From assembly GCA_033558025.1 (NCBI GenBank), contig JAUCEF010000005.1, forward strand, positions 8,184,001 through 8,248,000: 64,000 nt of DNA, written 5' to 3'. Both the position numbers and the translations under genes were made by a program. Under the pieces are notes generated by a model. That model was given only the letters and a program-made list of their open reading frames with translations. It did no database searches and was not told the DNA's origin. This DNA is from Phytophthora sp. 'mugwort'. Lineage: Eukaryota; Oomycota; Peronosporomycetes; Peronosporales; Peronosporaceae. Shown piece by piece: positions 21,391-31,830 of the stretch (within the stretch, counting starts at the first letter, position 1; the number at the start of each line of letters is the position of its first letter).

Positions 21391-23720
21391 ATGGAAAACT
21401 CCCGCGAAAAAATTACCACCATTGTACCGCGCAACGTTCGTATTCCTCCGAGACTCATGCGTGTTCTGGAGAACTACAGCAACACATTACCGATGGTTTT
21501 GAGCAAGGGACACTCAGGCTGTACTGAAGCACAACGAGTACGTTAAGTTTCATCCTGTTTTTTTTTTTTTTTTTGGGGGGGGGGGCTAGACTAAGTCTTT
21601 TCAAGTTGAAGTCGGTAACGCTTCCTTTGAGAATGGAATACAACTCCAAGGTATTTCGCTGCACGCACGGTTGCACACAGCCGCCCCGAAGTACAGGCCG
21701 GCGAAAAAATACTGCGAGTCGCTATACTGGGTGCAGGGCGATATTCACAGCAGCTGTTCAAGACGTCGCAGCGACGGACACACCAACAGATTGGAAAATC
21801 ATTATTAAAAACTGGGTAAGAATGGTGTTGTAGTTACTCAGTTCTAAATATCATTAACCCTTGATGTATGCACACCTATATTTCTACATGGCAGACGTGG
21901 ACCCACAACCATCCCACAAACGCGACAATGTACGCGAGATATTTTGATGCGCAGCATCAATACCGGAAACCCGACCAGCTTTCCAACAAGTTAGGCTGCT
22001 CGCCGATGCAAAACAGTGCTGAAACCCATCGCATTTTAGATTTTTTGCCAGGCGCGCTGGGTAAATTTCTACCACAACCTCTATCACAATTATCATTCTA
22101 GTATTGGCACATGCTATTTCTTTAGATCGTAAAATCACCCCCCAACAAGCGCGCAATATTGTTCGTAGGGTGCTAAAGCAGCCGAGAACCAGCTACAACT
22201 TATGCTCGACAACCTGTGAACCTCGACAACCTGTGAACACCGGCTGCAACGACGCGCTCATCATCCAAGGTCAAAACGAAGTAACTTGCGGTGTACTGCT
22301 GCCCAGAAAATAGCTTTAAACAATGGGGTGAAACGCTGTGCCTGGATGGACTTACGGAACAAATAATCTCGGCTTTCGTCCTGATAAGCACGCAGCATGA
22401 CGGTCTGCAACGGTGCCCTTTGTTTTACAACGGCGCCATTAACTCAACTACCACGCCATTAAGTCTGTGGCCCCATTAACGCTTTTTATTTTTTTTTGTG
22501 AATGATGCTGTAGGAAGTATTCTCCTCACTAGTGCAATTAGTCGCGGCGTACGTGTTGTTGACTTAATGGCTGTCAATGAAAAGATGGAGACTATAGCAG
22601 CGATTTTGGAGTACTTCAAAGCGAACAATGGGGCTTGGCATGAGATTGAAACCGTTGTCGTTGACAAAGTATTTAAGGAATAGCGTGCTCTCGAAAAATA
22701 CTTCCCTACTCCTATACCAATTTCACACCATGGCAAACGGGAAGAAGGTTGTATGGCGGTCGAAATACGGTCTCAACGGCATCATCGGGACGAGGTTGGG
22801 TATTCTATTAACAGATGATGTACAGGTACGAATTCGCTTCAAATTTAAGCATCAGTAGTATGAATAACTACATCTGCTGAGGACTACATATTAAGCTCCG
22901 CAAAATAAGTTTTTGAGCGCTCACGAGACGGCTTCGCAAAAACTTCGGCAAATGAGAGTGCATAGATATTTGCACCAAGCCTTCACCTGCAATTTTTGCG
23001 TATTTTTAAGAGAACTGGGAGACATGCTGCGAGATGGATCAAACCATGGACGAAATACCGCAACGAACCGGGTCGAGTCTAACTGGAAGCAACTAAAACG
23101 TCTCATCGATATCTGCTAGACTTCTCTAAGACTAAGTCAACTTTTTGAACCATTTACTCACCACACTGCGCAAGTTTCCTCTCAATTTTGGAGATCTTAT
23201 ACTATACCTGCTTTTCTGCAGTTAGTAGCTGCTCGGTTGTGAACGATGCCCTTACCAAAGTTACGGCGCAGTTGTATTTAATCAGACAGCCAAATTGTTC
23301 GGGATTGCCCAAATCAGCCTGAGTGGAGGGTATATTCTTCTGGCTCGGAGTGATCTGTTCCGCGATCTGGATTAGAAATACAATTGCCTGTTTTTCAAGA
23401 GTTGGCTGCTACTGTGTCAGCACATAATTGTGATTGCTGCTGAAGGTAATAGCTTCGAAACTCTCCCGACACATGCGTTGGCTGCTAGATGGAATATGAA
23501 GGCCGCCGAAACGCTTTACGACTCCCTAGAGAAGAACTTGTGCCCGTGGGGAAACGTGATCAACCTATCAAAGGCGCGAAAAACACATATTGTTTTGCCA
23601 CGCCTCAAGATACAGAAAATCAAGATCCCCCCGCTCGGTAATTCCAATCCCCAGATAGACGTGCTGTGGGTTTGTACATTTGTGAAGAGTAGACCAAGCA
23701 AGTCTGACTCTCTTATCTGA
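21391..23720 (+). pseudogene. second MULE transposase relic (plus strand)
   Basis: Begins at ATG 21391 (a 51-residue frame with VPRNVRIPPRLMRVLENYSN). Then, in other frames: a zinc-finger-like part (EYNSKVFRCTHGCTQPPRS, YTGCRAIFTAAV), TWTHNHPTNATMYARY (about 21890-21940), the arginine-rich LTPQQARNI-like stretch, KQWGETLCLDG (about 22320), then VLDLMAVNEK-like and EYFKANNGAWHEIETVVVDK (about 22560-22670), TNRVESNWKQLKRLID (about 23065-23110), and a C-terminal FETLPTHALAARWNMKAAET segment (about 23455-23510). The order matches MULE transposases of the FAR1/FLYWCH-like type. Numerous stops and shifts show it is dead. A 17-T/11-G run (21558-21585) interrupts the N-terminal part. Confidence 0.8.
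21558..21585. repeat. poly-T followed by poly-G run
   Basis: Seventeen T immediately followed by eleven G, inside the N-terminal part of the second MULE relic. It is followed by CTAG. A splice acceptor here is conceivable (a GTACGT donor is at about 21537), but the run could equally be slippage or a sequencing artefact. Confidence 0.7.
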
Positions 23721-26700
23721 TGTTGAGAAGTATACGCGTGCTCAAGCCTTACTTGAACCAGTGGTTGAAGAACTCAGCGGTTTATCATCTGTGAATTCTA
23801 CAAACAACAAAGGACAACTGTAAAACAACCCTAGAGGAAACATTTTGTGCTATCCCTGTAAATATTTTTTCTGCTCCATCCGCTGTGGCAGATAGCGATA
23901 GCGATTTGAAAAGTTTTTCAACAATTGGATTATGCAAATGTAATGACAGAAATGGGTGCAGATCAGGATCTAACTATGGAGTCCGCGCATCTGTCACTTT
24001 ATTATGACTCACCGTCGTAATGGGGCCGTGTCAGAAGATGCCGAGGACTCGGACACAGCCTTCCCAATTCACCTGCAAGGGAAGTTGAAGGATATAAAGG
24101 AATGTGTTTCAAGAGTACCTCCAGCAGCAATCTGAAAAAAGAGACTGCAGATAACAAGTGCAGATCGATGGCAATATAACGCTAATCTAATTCTAAGCCT
24201 CGCGCCAGGAAGCACGGCAACAAGGTTGGAGTACCCCGCAGCCGAATATGCTGTCGTTTTGGTTTCTTCGGAGGTAACGACATCGATGTCCCAGATAATC
24301 ATGTGGGAAAACTGCTACCCAAATCTGCGAAACGTGTCAAATGTATTTAATTCGTACCCGGCATCATAGCAATCGAGTTCGTACAAGCTCGAAGTGATAT
24401 CGTGCAAACTAGCTTCGAAGCCAAAATCGGCAGATCATTTGAAATACTTCTTCGTAGTTCCAGACTCACTGTTAACAAAGTTGGAGGGCTGATGGATAAA
24501 ACCAGCGCATAACTGCGCATGGAGTGATGGCACCTCGAGGACTTGTCGTGTCATTGGGGTCGGATCCTGTCGATCCCCATAGGTACGTGAGTTTACAGGT
24601 GGAAGTGAGTTAATGACACTAAGGAGCTTAAAGGTGCCCGAAAAGGATACAGGTACTTCTTGAGCATTAAGGCGATTATCCACTATTGTTTGTTTTGGCA
24701 ATATAGTTCTGTCATAGACAAAATGAGGAGCTTTTACAAAAATGATAAAAAAAGCAAACAAAACTTTTTGAAGATGTGATTGATTGAAGCAGGATTGCGG
24801 TCGGTGCAAGCACGCCCTGTTGAGCCATTCGCTTCAGAGATATCTACAAACGGGTTATTTCGTTTGGATGGAGCAAAACGATATCAGGCGCTTGCAGAAG
24901 ACGTGCTAAACAAGTACTCAACGTTGGCACTCGCGACAAAACTGAAGCTCAAGTCGGACTGGTGTTTTATCAAGTCAACGACGTAATCAACAGTATTCCG
25001 CGTTGCCGAAAGCTCAACGAAGCGGTTATTGGCATTGCCATGAATATGATCCCCGCAAGCGTGAAAATATGTGTTGAATTTTTGGTACTCGCGCTGGCGT
25101 TGAGATGACCAAGCCCGCCTTCTCAATAGGCACCGTACGTGATTTTCCCGCTCCATTTGACGGCTAACCACTGGGTTATTGTTCATATTGAAGTCGCGTT
25201 CTAAATAACGCTGAACGTTCATTTTTACGAGGCCCTGCTATCGACCACAGCTCAAGCACGCGTGAAAAATAAGCTGTTGCCATCTATGTAAAAGTGGTAT
25301 CTTAATAGCAGCACCAATGAACCGCTTCCCAAGAGATCGCTTCGAAATGAATCGTTGAGCCCACCCAACCGGACTGCGCAAGCTGCGGGCTTATGATAAT
25401 GGGCATGATATATGCATATATCTGCAACACGCGGCGCTTCGAGCGTCATCGTGTCACTACGGCATACTTAAGCGTGATGAGGTTGCGATTTTTATTGCTG
25501 ATACTGGGTACCACGAATAGGGAATTGACAATGCGTGAGGACACACTTGATGGAAAAGACAGACAAAAATCTCCACAAATTACTTGCATTACAGTAATTA
25601 TTATGCGCAATAGTGCTTCAAATACATGTGCATTCGATTTGAAAAAAACCGTTAACTACTTCATGTGTGATTGTTCATGTTCGATTATTGTGATAAGCCG
25701 CTTGCTGTATTCTCTGGGACTCATGACGACCCACTGTCATGAGTTGTGTGCTTAAGCTCTCCACCACATACTAAAGTAGCATCGCAAATGACTAAGTATC
25801 CACTGGGCGAAAATCCTCCTCCAGTGCTCTCCAATAGTCGTTTATATTCTCCGCGTAGTGCCGAAACATCGCTCCAAGCTCCTCTTACGCGTACTGCACG
25901 TCGTGTAGCGTCTCTGTCATCATTTGATTTTATCTGGTAGTCCTTGAATCTCTTGTGCATGAGAACGCAGGAGCTGCTGTGCCAGCGCTATGTTGTTCAT
26001 GGTTCTCGATCTGATAGAAGTAAAATTGTTTCTGACCTAACTGATTCTTGTAATCAGAAGACGGGACTAAACTGACTCGGTGTCTCACAAAATTGACGAT
26101 AGGGGCATCCATCCTATTGTAACTCTTTCGCACTCGTCCGGTAATCTATTCTGGATATATTACCTCTTTAAGGGTGCCGGAGACGTTAAAGGTGATACAA
26201 CTCAGTCGTCTTGTCGTTTCATACGGCGCTCTAACGCAATTTACAACATGACAACGCCGCCATGTACACGTCCACACATTTTTGAGATCAGGAAGTATGC
26301 GTGCTTGACTGACCTGCACGCTCACCCGACCTCAACCCAATCGGAACCTGTGACCCTTGCTGGCTCGCACAGTCTACATGAACGACCGTCAGTACTTAAA
26401 TGTAGGTGATGTTGGAACAAGCAGGTTATCTTCAACGGTCACAAGCGGTTTCAGGTGCGTAAAACGCAGCACGACCAGTTAAGAAGCGCTAGTGCGAAGT
26501 TGCCCCCATTAGAGCAGTTAGGAAACTGTTGGGCGTAGATTGCGTATTGAAGGTGGCCGAGTGGTCTTGCACGTTCAATTCAATGCATTAGTCTTCTTTC
26601 TCCACCCCCCAAGCTCAAGCACCATTCAGGATAGGAGAACTAATGGTGCCGCATTAGCCGCGAGGGGAAGCATTGATATAGCAACGCTTTAATGCTCATT

Positions 26701-27717
26701 AAGCCGATTGCTCGACGCTGCATTGAAGTGACCACCGCAACATGCTTATTTAGATGCAGCAGTAAGGGCGCCACGACCTCATCAGACAGGCGCGCCTACC
26801 ATGAAACAGGTCCAGTCGAGCACAGGCCGGTATCACGAAGTCCGTCTCAAAGACGAAATCCACTCCTGTGCTGTGATTCATAATCTACACTTCGAACTCG
26901 TACGCTCGTTCCCTCCTCAAGGCGCAAGTCTATGTCCCATTTCGTGCCCATGGGATAGTAACCCACGTAGGCGTGGATTGACTACAAGTGCTACCAAGTG
27001 TGACAAGGCACACAACACCTTGCGCACAGGAAGTGTGACTTCCGGAGAATATACAAACTCTCAGTGAACGGTAGTTCACTAGTCCCTGGCCTGGGGGACT
27101 GTTACCAAAATTAGGTAGATTTAAGACTGAATATATTTACAGGTGACCCCTTTTAATGTGTCTACATACTAGCTGTTAGCCACCTATAAGTACTGTAGAT
27201 GTTATCCTATTGAGTGGCTCTGAGGTCTTTGTACCATATCTGTGGTACCTACCATGACGTCATACCGTTGACGTCATAGTGATGTCGGCTACATCACTTA
27301 ATATACTTGGGTACAGCTGCTCTGAAGAGTGACTGAACACTCTTCATGTAACCCCGTTGCAGTCCCCTTCTTCCGTAAGGAAGGGCTTGAAGTAGAATGA
27401 TGCGATCTGATTTGCTCTTCGACTGATGCGGGCCACGAGCAAGACGTCCATGGTGGAATCGTAAAAAGGTGATCTCTCGGTTTGAGGTGCAATCTCAAAA
27501 TGAGCAGCTTCTCGGATGTTAGGTATCTCACGGCCAACCTGGTTGTCGCTAGCCAAAGAAATAAATTATGTGCACTCACAAAAAGCAAATACACAACTGT
27601 GCATCACCAAATACATAAATTCGATATTTACGGAAAATACAAAAACGTATTTCCCATAAATATATATTTTCGGGTTCCCTGGGTGCCGCTTTTTTTTTTT
27701 TTTTTCACGGGTCCACT
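23721..27717. other. four kilobases of unassigned, probably repeat-derived DNA
   Basis: No intact gene recognised. Minus-strand frames at 24884-25222 (HACGDHIHGNANNRFVELSA) and 25721-26133 (KNQLGQKQFYFYQIENHEQH; RHYAENINDYWRALEEDFRP in a shifted frame) look like remains of real proteins, interrupted by stops, of unknown family. A possible LTR-like stretch starts near 27098. A 16-T run lies at 27690-27705, just before the stop codon of the potassium-channel gene. Confidence 0.45.
27098..27350. other. possible solo LTR-like segment with small hairpins
   Basis: A purine-rich GGCCTGGGGGAC precedes TGTTACCAAAATTAGG, which resembles a polypurine tract followed by an LTR start. The segment has several small palindromes (GTACCATATCTGTGGTAC, GACGTCATACCGTTGACGTC, and a GAAGAGTG/CACTCTTC hairpin). 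No second LTR, primer-binding site or target duplication was found, so this is weak. Confidence 0.2.
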
Positions 27718-29785
27718 CTAGTCGTCAAGCTCCATCATGCCTTCGAGACGCATGAGAATCTTTGTGAGGTTGTTCAGCTTCGCTTCAAGCCGTTGTTCTG
27801 TTTCAAGAAGCCGTTCTTGGAAAGTCTCCTGCATGTCGAGAAGCCGAAGCAGCAGCTCATTATCTGGCATAATCAGATGGGAATTGCTGCTGGATGAAGA
27901 TAGTTTTGGCTGGGTAGAAACAGTATTCAAACCTGCTGCGTCAGCACTTGGTCCACTTTGTGAAGAAGAGTCAACGACTATCGTGGGGTCAGCTGACCTC
28001 ACATCCGGAGCACCAAGATCGACAAGCGTCCCAGGCGGTCGCTGTGATAGTGAAACATTCAGTTGACGATGCCCCATGCTGTCCGTTCGACTAGCTTTGT
28101 TTTGAAGAAACAACTCTGTCGACGACAGAATAGCGGTAACAGCACCTGACCGATGTCTTGTACTTAAAGAGGGCGAACGATGCTGGTGTAGACCGACACC
28201 AGGTACAACCAATTGATTCATGAACGCTCGGTTTTGAAGAACCTCAAGATCGTTACGAAACTTTGCCAGCTCATCATCCTCGAGCATTCCGCTGTTGTCT
28301 GTGTCATAGACATTGATAATGTCGTCGATATCGAGATGTATTCCTTCCGTTACCGCGTGAAAGCGCTCGAGAATTCCCTGGATCTCATTACGGCAGATCA
28401 TTCGTTTTCCTTTGAGGTAGTCCACGTTACTCTTCATAGTTTCGTGCATGACCGATTTCATAACCTTCTGGAAATTAGTCCCGATGACCGTGATTGGTAG
28501 TGCCAGCACCAGCATACCTGTGAGAACTGTGCAACATCCGACGACTTTCCCAAGCCAGGTTACTGGTGTCATGTCACCGTAACCCACAGTAGACATGGTC
28601 ACGATGCACCACCAGAATGACGTTGCAATGCCTTGGTACGGATTCGGGTCGACGCATACGCAAGCATCAGTTGTTGAAACCGATGCTACTGCTGCGGCAG
28701 CAGATACGGAATACGCAACATTCGTGGTGTTAACATCGCCCGCGGAATCGACATCACAATTTCCCATCCAACCGTCTGCACGACAACCATCGTCGGTAAA
28801 TTCAGCAAAGTAAATTGCCGATGAGAAAATAATCATGGCTATCGACATGAGAAAGATTAGCATCGTCAGTGGCTTAATGCTGATGGAGATAGCCTGCGTG
28901 AAGACCTGAATCGCTGATGAGTACCGTGACATCTTCAAGACACGCGCCACTCGTGTTAGCCGCACTATTCTAATGGCACCGAACGACCCAGCATTATCAA
29001 CAGCCAACAGCGATTCCATGTAGAACGGAAAGACTGCGACAAAATCTACCCAGTTCAAGTAGTCTACACGGTGTAGAAAATGTGAGCAAGACATAAATTT
29101 TTATGGTGGTCAGTTTCAGCACCCAGACTCCACGTACAAGTATCATAGATACTAAGAACGTACCTTGGAGAAAGTTCAACTTGCTGGGACACACGAGAAA
29201 GCGCCCAATGAGCTCGAACGAGAAGACGCCAGCACAAATTGCCTCCAGTGTAGTAAGCACCACTATATAAGGGTCGAAAACTGCCTCGGTCTCAGCGACG
29301 AAGACGAATGTAGAAACAATGATAAACCCATAAATGCCAAGTGAGAAGTAGTACGCCGGTATGGACGACTGAGGGTCTTCAAAAAATGCCCAGAGTTTCT
29401 GCATGTAGCTCATAGGCTCGTCAAGGCCTTCTGTCTGCGATTCACATCTTGTCTTGGACCCTCGCCGTGTCAAAGTACCTTTTGTCGCCTTGGTCAAATC
29501 GAGAGCTGGTAACTGAGGAGTACTACCTTCCACAGTGGTCAAAACTGTGTCTTCTTCTGGCATTGGCGTTACAGACAGTGATCGCCGACTGCGAGCGCTT
29601 CGCTGGCTTTGTTGAGTCCTCTGCGCCTTGTCCGTCTTAGAGCGTGAGAACGACGGAAGGTGGGCATGAACATGGAATAATCTCGAGCTGTGAAGAGCTG
29701 ATCGTCGATTGGCCTCGCGCTCAATCACCTTTGAGAGCTTCAGTGCCGTTTCTGATAGCCCCACAGGCCCCCCAGCGTCTTGCAT
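27718..29785 (-). CDS. voltage-gated K+ channel with EF-hand, two exons, 655 aa
   Basis: Exons 29785-29164 and 29063-27718, separated by a 100-nt intron (donor GTACGT, acceptor GTGTAG). The join reads KLNFLQ-DYLNWVDFVAVFPFY, restoring S2-S3 continuity. After a basic serine-rich N terminus come S1 (about 145-163), S2 (about 172-192), S3 (about 210-228), an S4 voltage sensor with Arg every third residue (RIVRLTRVARVLKMSR, about 239-254), S5, the TVGYGD selectivity filter (366-371), and S6 with ALPITVIGTNF (about 379-406). A canonical EF-hand loop, DTDNSGMLEDDE, lies at 461-472, and a short coiled coil is at the C terminus. It should be a plasma- or vacuolar-membrane tetrameric K+ channel, possibly Ca2+-modulated. 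The S5-pore linker is unusually long and Cys-rich. Confidence 0.9.
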
Positions 29786-30139
29786 GACGATTTATTTGTT
29801 TTCGTTAAAATGCAGGCCGGTGGCTAACGACGCGATCAGTACGCACAAAGCCGATGGAGACGACAACCAAGTCTAGCGCACAACACTTGCAACGATTGAA
29901 TCCCTTTCACAAAAAATAGACAAAACATGCGAAGCAGTTAGTTAACTAAAAATATGACGATGGTTTCGGAGAAGCAGCATGGGTAGTATCTTCACGCCAC
30001 AAAGCAACAGTTATACTGTGGAACTCAGCTGCATGCTGCTGTGTATGGCATCTGTCTGCAAACGCTAGTCGATCCACAGGAAACTATGGTCTATATCTAG
30101 TCTATTCATGAGGACAGCATATATCCCTGCGTTTGATTA
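29786..30139. other. spacer and promoter of the K+ channel gene
   Basis: About 350 bases between two minus-strand genes. It holds the 5' region of the channel gene and the 3' region of the Pus1-like gene. No other feature seen. Confidence 0.6.
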
Positions 30140-31639
30140 TCAACTAGAAATAGCTGCCTCCTCCGGCTTTGCTACCCCTTCCGCAACGGACATATCCGCA
30201 GTGCTACGAGCTTGGGTTACGATTTCTGCACTTGAAGCCTTTGCCAGGTCGCGCCTGCCAGCACGATCCGTGCGTAAGGCGTCTTCTTCTTTCTCCTTCT
30301 TCCATTCCAGGTAGGGCTTTGCAACATAATCAAATGGCAACACCCCCATAGTATGCAGCCACTTTGCATACGTGCGGGTACGCTCTTCGTGCTTCATGAT
30401 GTGCTCAAAGATAAAGTCACGCTTGAATTGTTCGACTGCGGCAGCAACGGCAGGCTCCTTCAGGTCAAGCGGCGGATGCGACGTCTGGATCGATTCCTCC
30501 ATCTTCATGTTGTACACCTCAAAATGGGCTTGTGCCAGGTACAGTCCGACACTAGGCGCCTTGGGCAAGTCCATCTTGGTTAAACCCATGGCTCGATCAA
30601 TCGTTGAGGGTTCAGTGACCCCCGAGACGATCTCCACAGCGGTGCCAATCATTTTGCGGATGTGGTGCAGCAAAAAGCTCTGGCCAACGACGCGTAACCG
30701 CACCCACTCCATGTTGTTTTGCACAAACGGGCGCTCGGCCTCGAAGGAAATGATAAATCGGTTCGCTTGAGGGTTGGTGGGCTCCATCTTGGACGTGAAG
30801 TTGTGAAAGTTATGCGTGCCCACATACAGCTTCAGTGTATCGTTAAGCTGCTCCAGGGTCGCGTCACTCAGTCGGAATGCCTTGTGTGCCTCCAGCGTCG
30901 TATTGTCAATCATCACTTCGTCATCATAGCCCTCTTCCGACTCGCGAAGGTCTGATGGCCATTGGGTCGCAGTTTTTCTCTCGTTTTGCTCTGCCTTTTC
31001 CGCATCCTTCGAGGCAACACAGCAAGCCCGCTTGCCGAAGATGAAGGTAGGCGCCAGGTACTCGTAGGTGCGCTGGTCACACGACATCTTGGCGTTGAAA
31101 TTCTTGGTGACCGTGACCATCTGCATGACGCGGATGTCCTCGGGCAACGCGGCGTTCACCTTGGTGATGAAGCCTGGAACGTCGTCCCCCACGTGAAGCT
31201 TGGCCGTCAGGAGCTGCCCAGCAGCATGCACGCCTTTGTCGGTGCGGGCAGCGCGGCTCCAGCCGATCTTCTGTAAGAAGCCGTAGTTGCTCTCGGCGAT
31301 GCCGCCGGCCTCGAACAGCGCGCGCTCCAGCTCCGCCTCGATGGTTTTGACGCCTTCGTTCATTTGCATGCCGCTATAATTCTTGCCGCAGAAGGCAACC
31401 CAAAGACCGTAGCGGCGCTTGGGTGGCAGCGACGCCGCGTCCACCACCACCGCGGGTTCGGAGCGCTGGCGCTGAGCTGCATACGATCCCGGGTGGATAG
31501 CGTCGGATCGGTCAGCGCGGCGGTCAGGACGCGGCTCCTCATCGTGCTGTTCCTGCTGCTTTTCGGCGCCGCCATCGCGTCGTGCGTGCTTGTTCTTACG
31601 CCGCACAGCCCAATGGGTCTTCTTTCGCTTGCCTGCCAT
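30140..31639 (-). CDS. PUS1: tRNA pseudouridine synthase, Pus1/TruA family, 499 aa
   Basis: Converts uridine to pseudouridine in tRNA (Pus1-type positions) and, for Pus1 enzymes, in some other RNAs. The TruA-type motif SRAARTDKGVHAAGQLL lies at residues 128-144, with the catalytic Asp at 134. The Pus1-typical YEYLAPTF and the C-terminal HNFHNFT and FLLHHIRKMIG motifs are all present. The N terminus (MAGKRKKTHWAVRRKNKHAR) is strongly basic and fits a nuclear signal. The length suits eukaryotic Pus1 rather than bacterial TruA. It is divergent from the mitochondrial peptidase gene, with only about 190 bases between start codons. Pus1 versus Pus2/Pus1L cannot be separated by eye. Confidence 0.92.
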   Translation of the reverse strand: MAGKRKKTHWAVRRKNKHARRDGGAEKQQEQHDEEPRPDRRADRSDAIHPGSYAAQRQRSEPAVVVDAASLPPKRRYGLWVAFCGKNYSGMQMNEGVKTIEAELERALFEAGGIAESNYGFLQKIGWSRAARTDKGVHAAGQLLTAKLHVGDDVPGFITKVNAALPEDIRVMQMVTVTKNFNAKMSCDQRTYEYLAPTFIFGKRACCVASKDAEKAEQNERKTATQWPSDLRESEEGYDDEVMIDNTTLEAHKAFRLSDATLEQLNDTLKLYVGTHNFHNFTSKMEPTNPQANRFIISFEAERPFVQNNMEWVRLRVVGQSFLLHHIRKMIGTAVEIVSGVTEPSTIDRAMGLTKMDLPKAPSVGLYLAQAHFEVYNMKMEESIQTSHPPLDLKEPAVAAAVEQFKRDFIFEHIMKHEERTRTYAKWLHTMGVLPFDYVAKPYLEWKKEKEEDALRTDRAGRRDLAKASSAEIVTQARSTADMSVAEGVAKPEEAAISS

Positions 31640-31685
31640 GGTTTACTGTGGAGCTGAAGTCTGCAAAAATGGCTGGGGGAGACCA

Positions 31686-31724
31686 CCCTAATGGTGCCTA
31701 AAAAGTTTTTAGGCACCATTAGGG
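31686..31724. repeat. 39-nt perfect palindrome in the divergent PUS1/MPP promoter
   Basis: Nineteen-base arms (CCCTAATGGTGCCTAAAAA and its exact reverse complement) around a single G. It sits 47 bases upstream of the Pus1 start and about 106 bases upstream of the MPP start. It could be a cruciform or protein-binding site, or a tiny MITE. Confidence 0.9.
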
Positions 31725-31830
31725 CTAATGAAATACCCTATATTTGATGTATGCTACACCAACCACATCAATCTGAGGGTCGAAGTGGTCGGACGGAGCT
31801 CAATCGCTTATTATCCACCGCTCAGACGAG

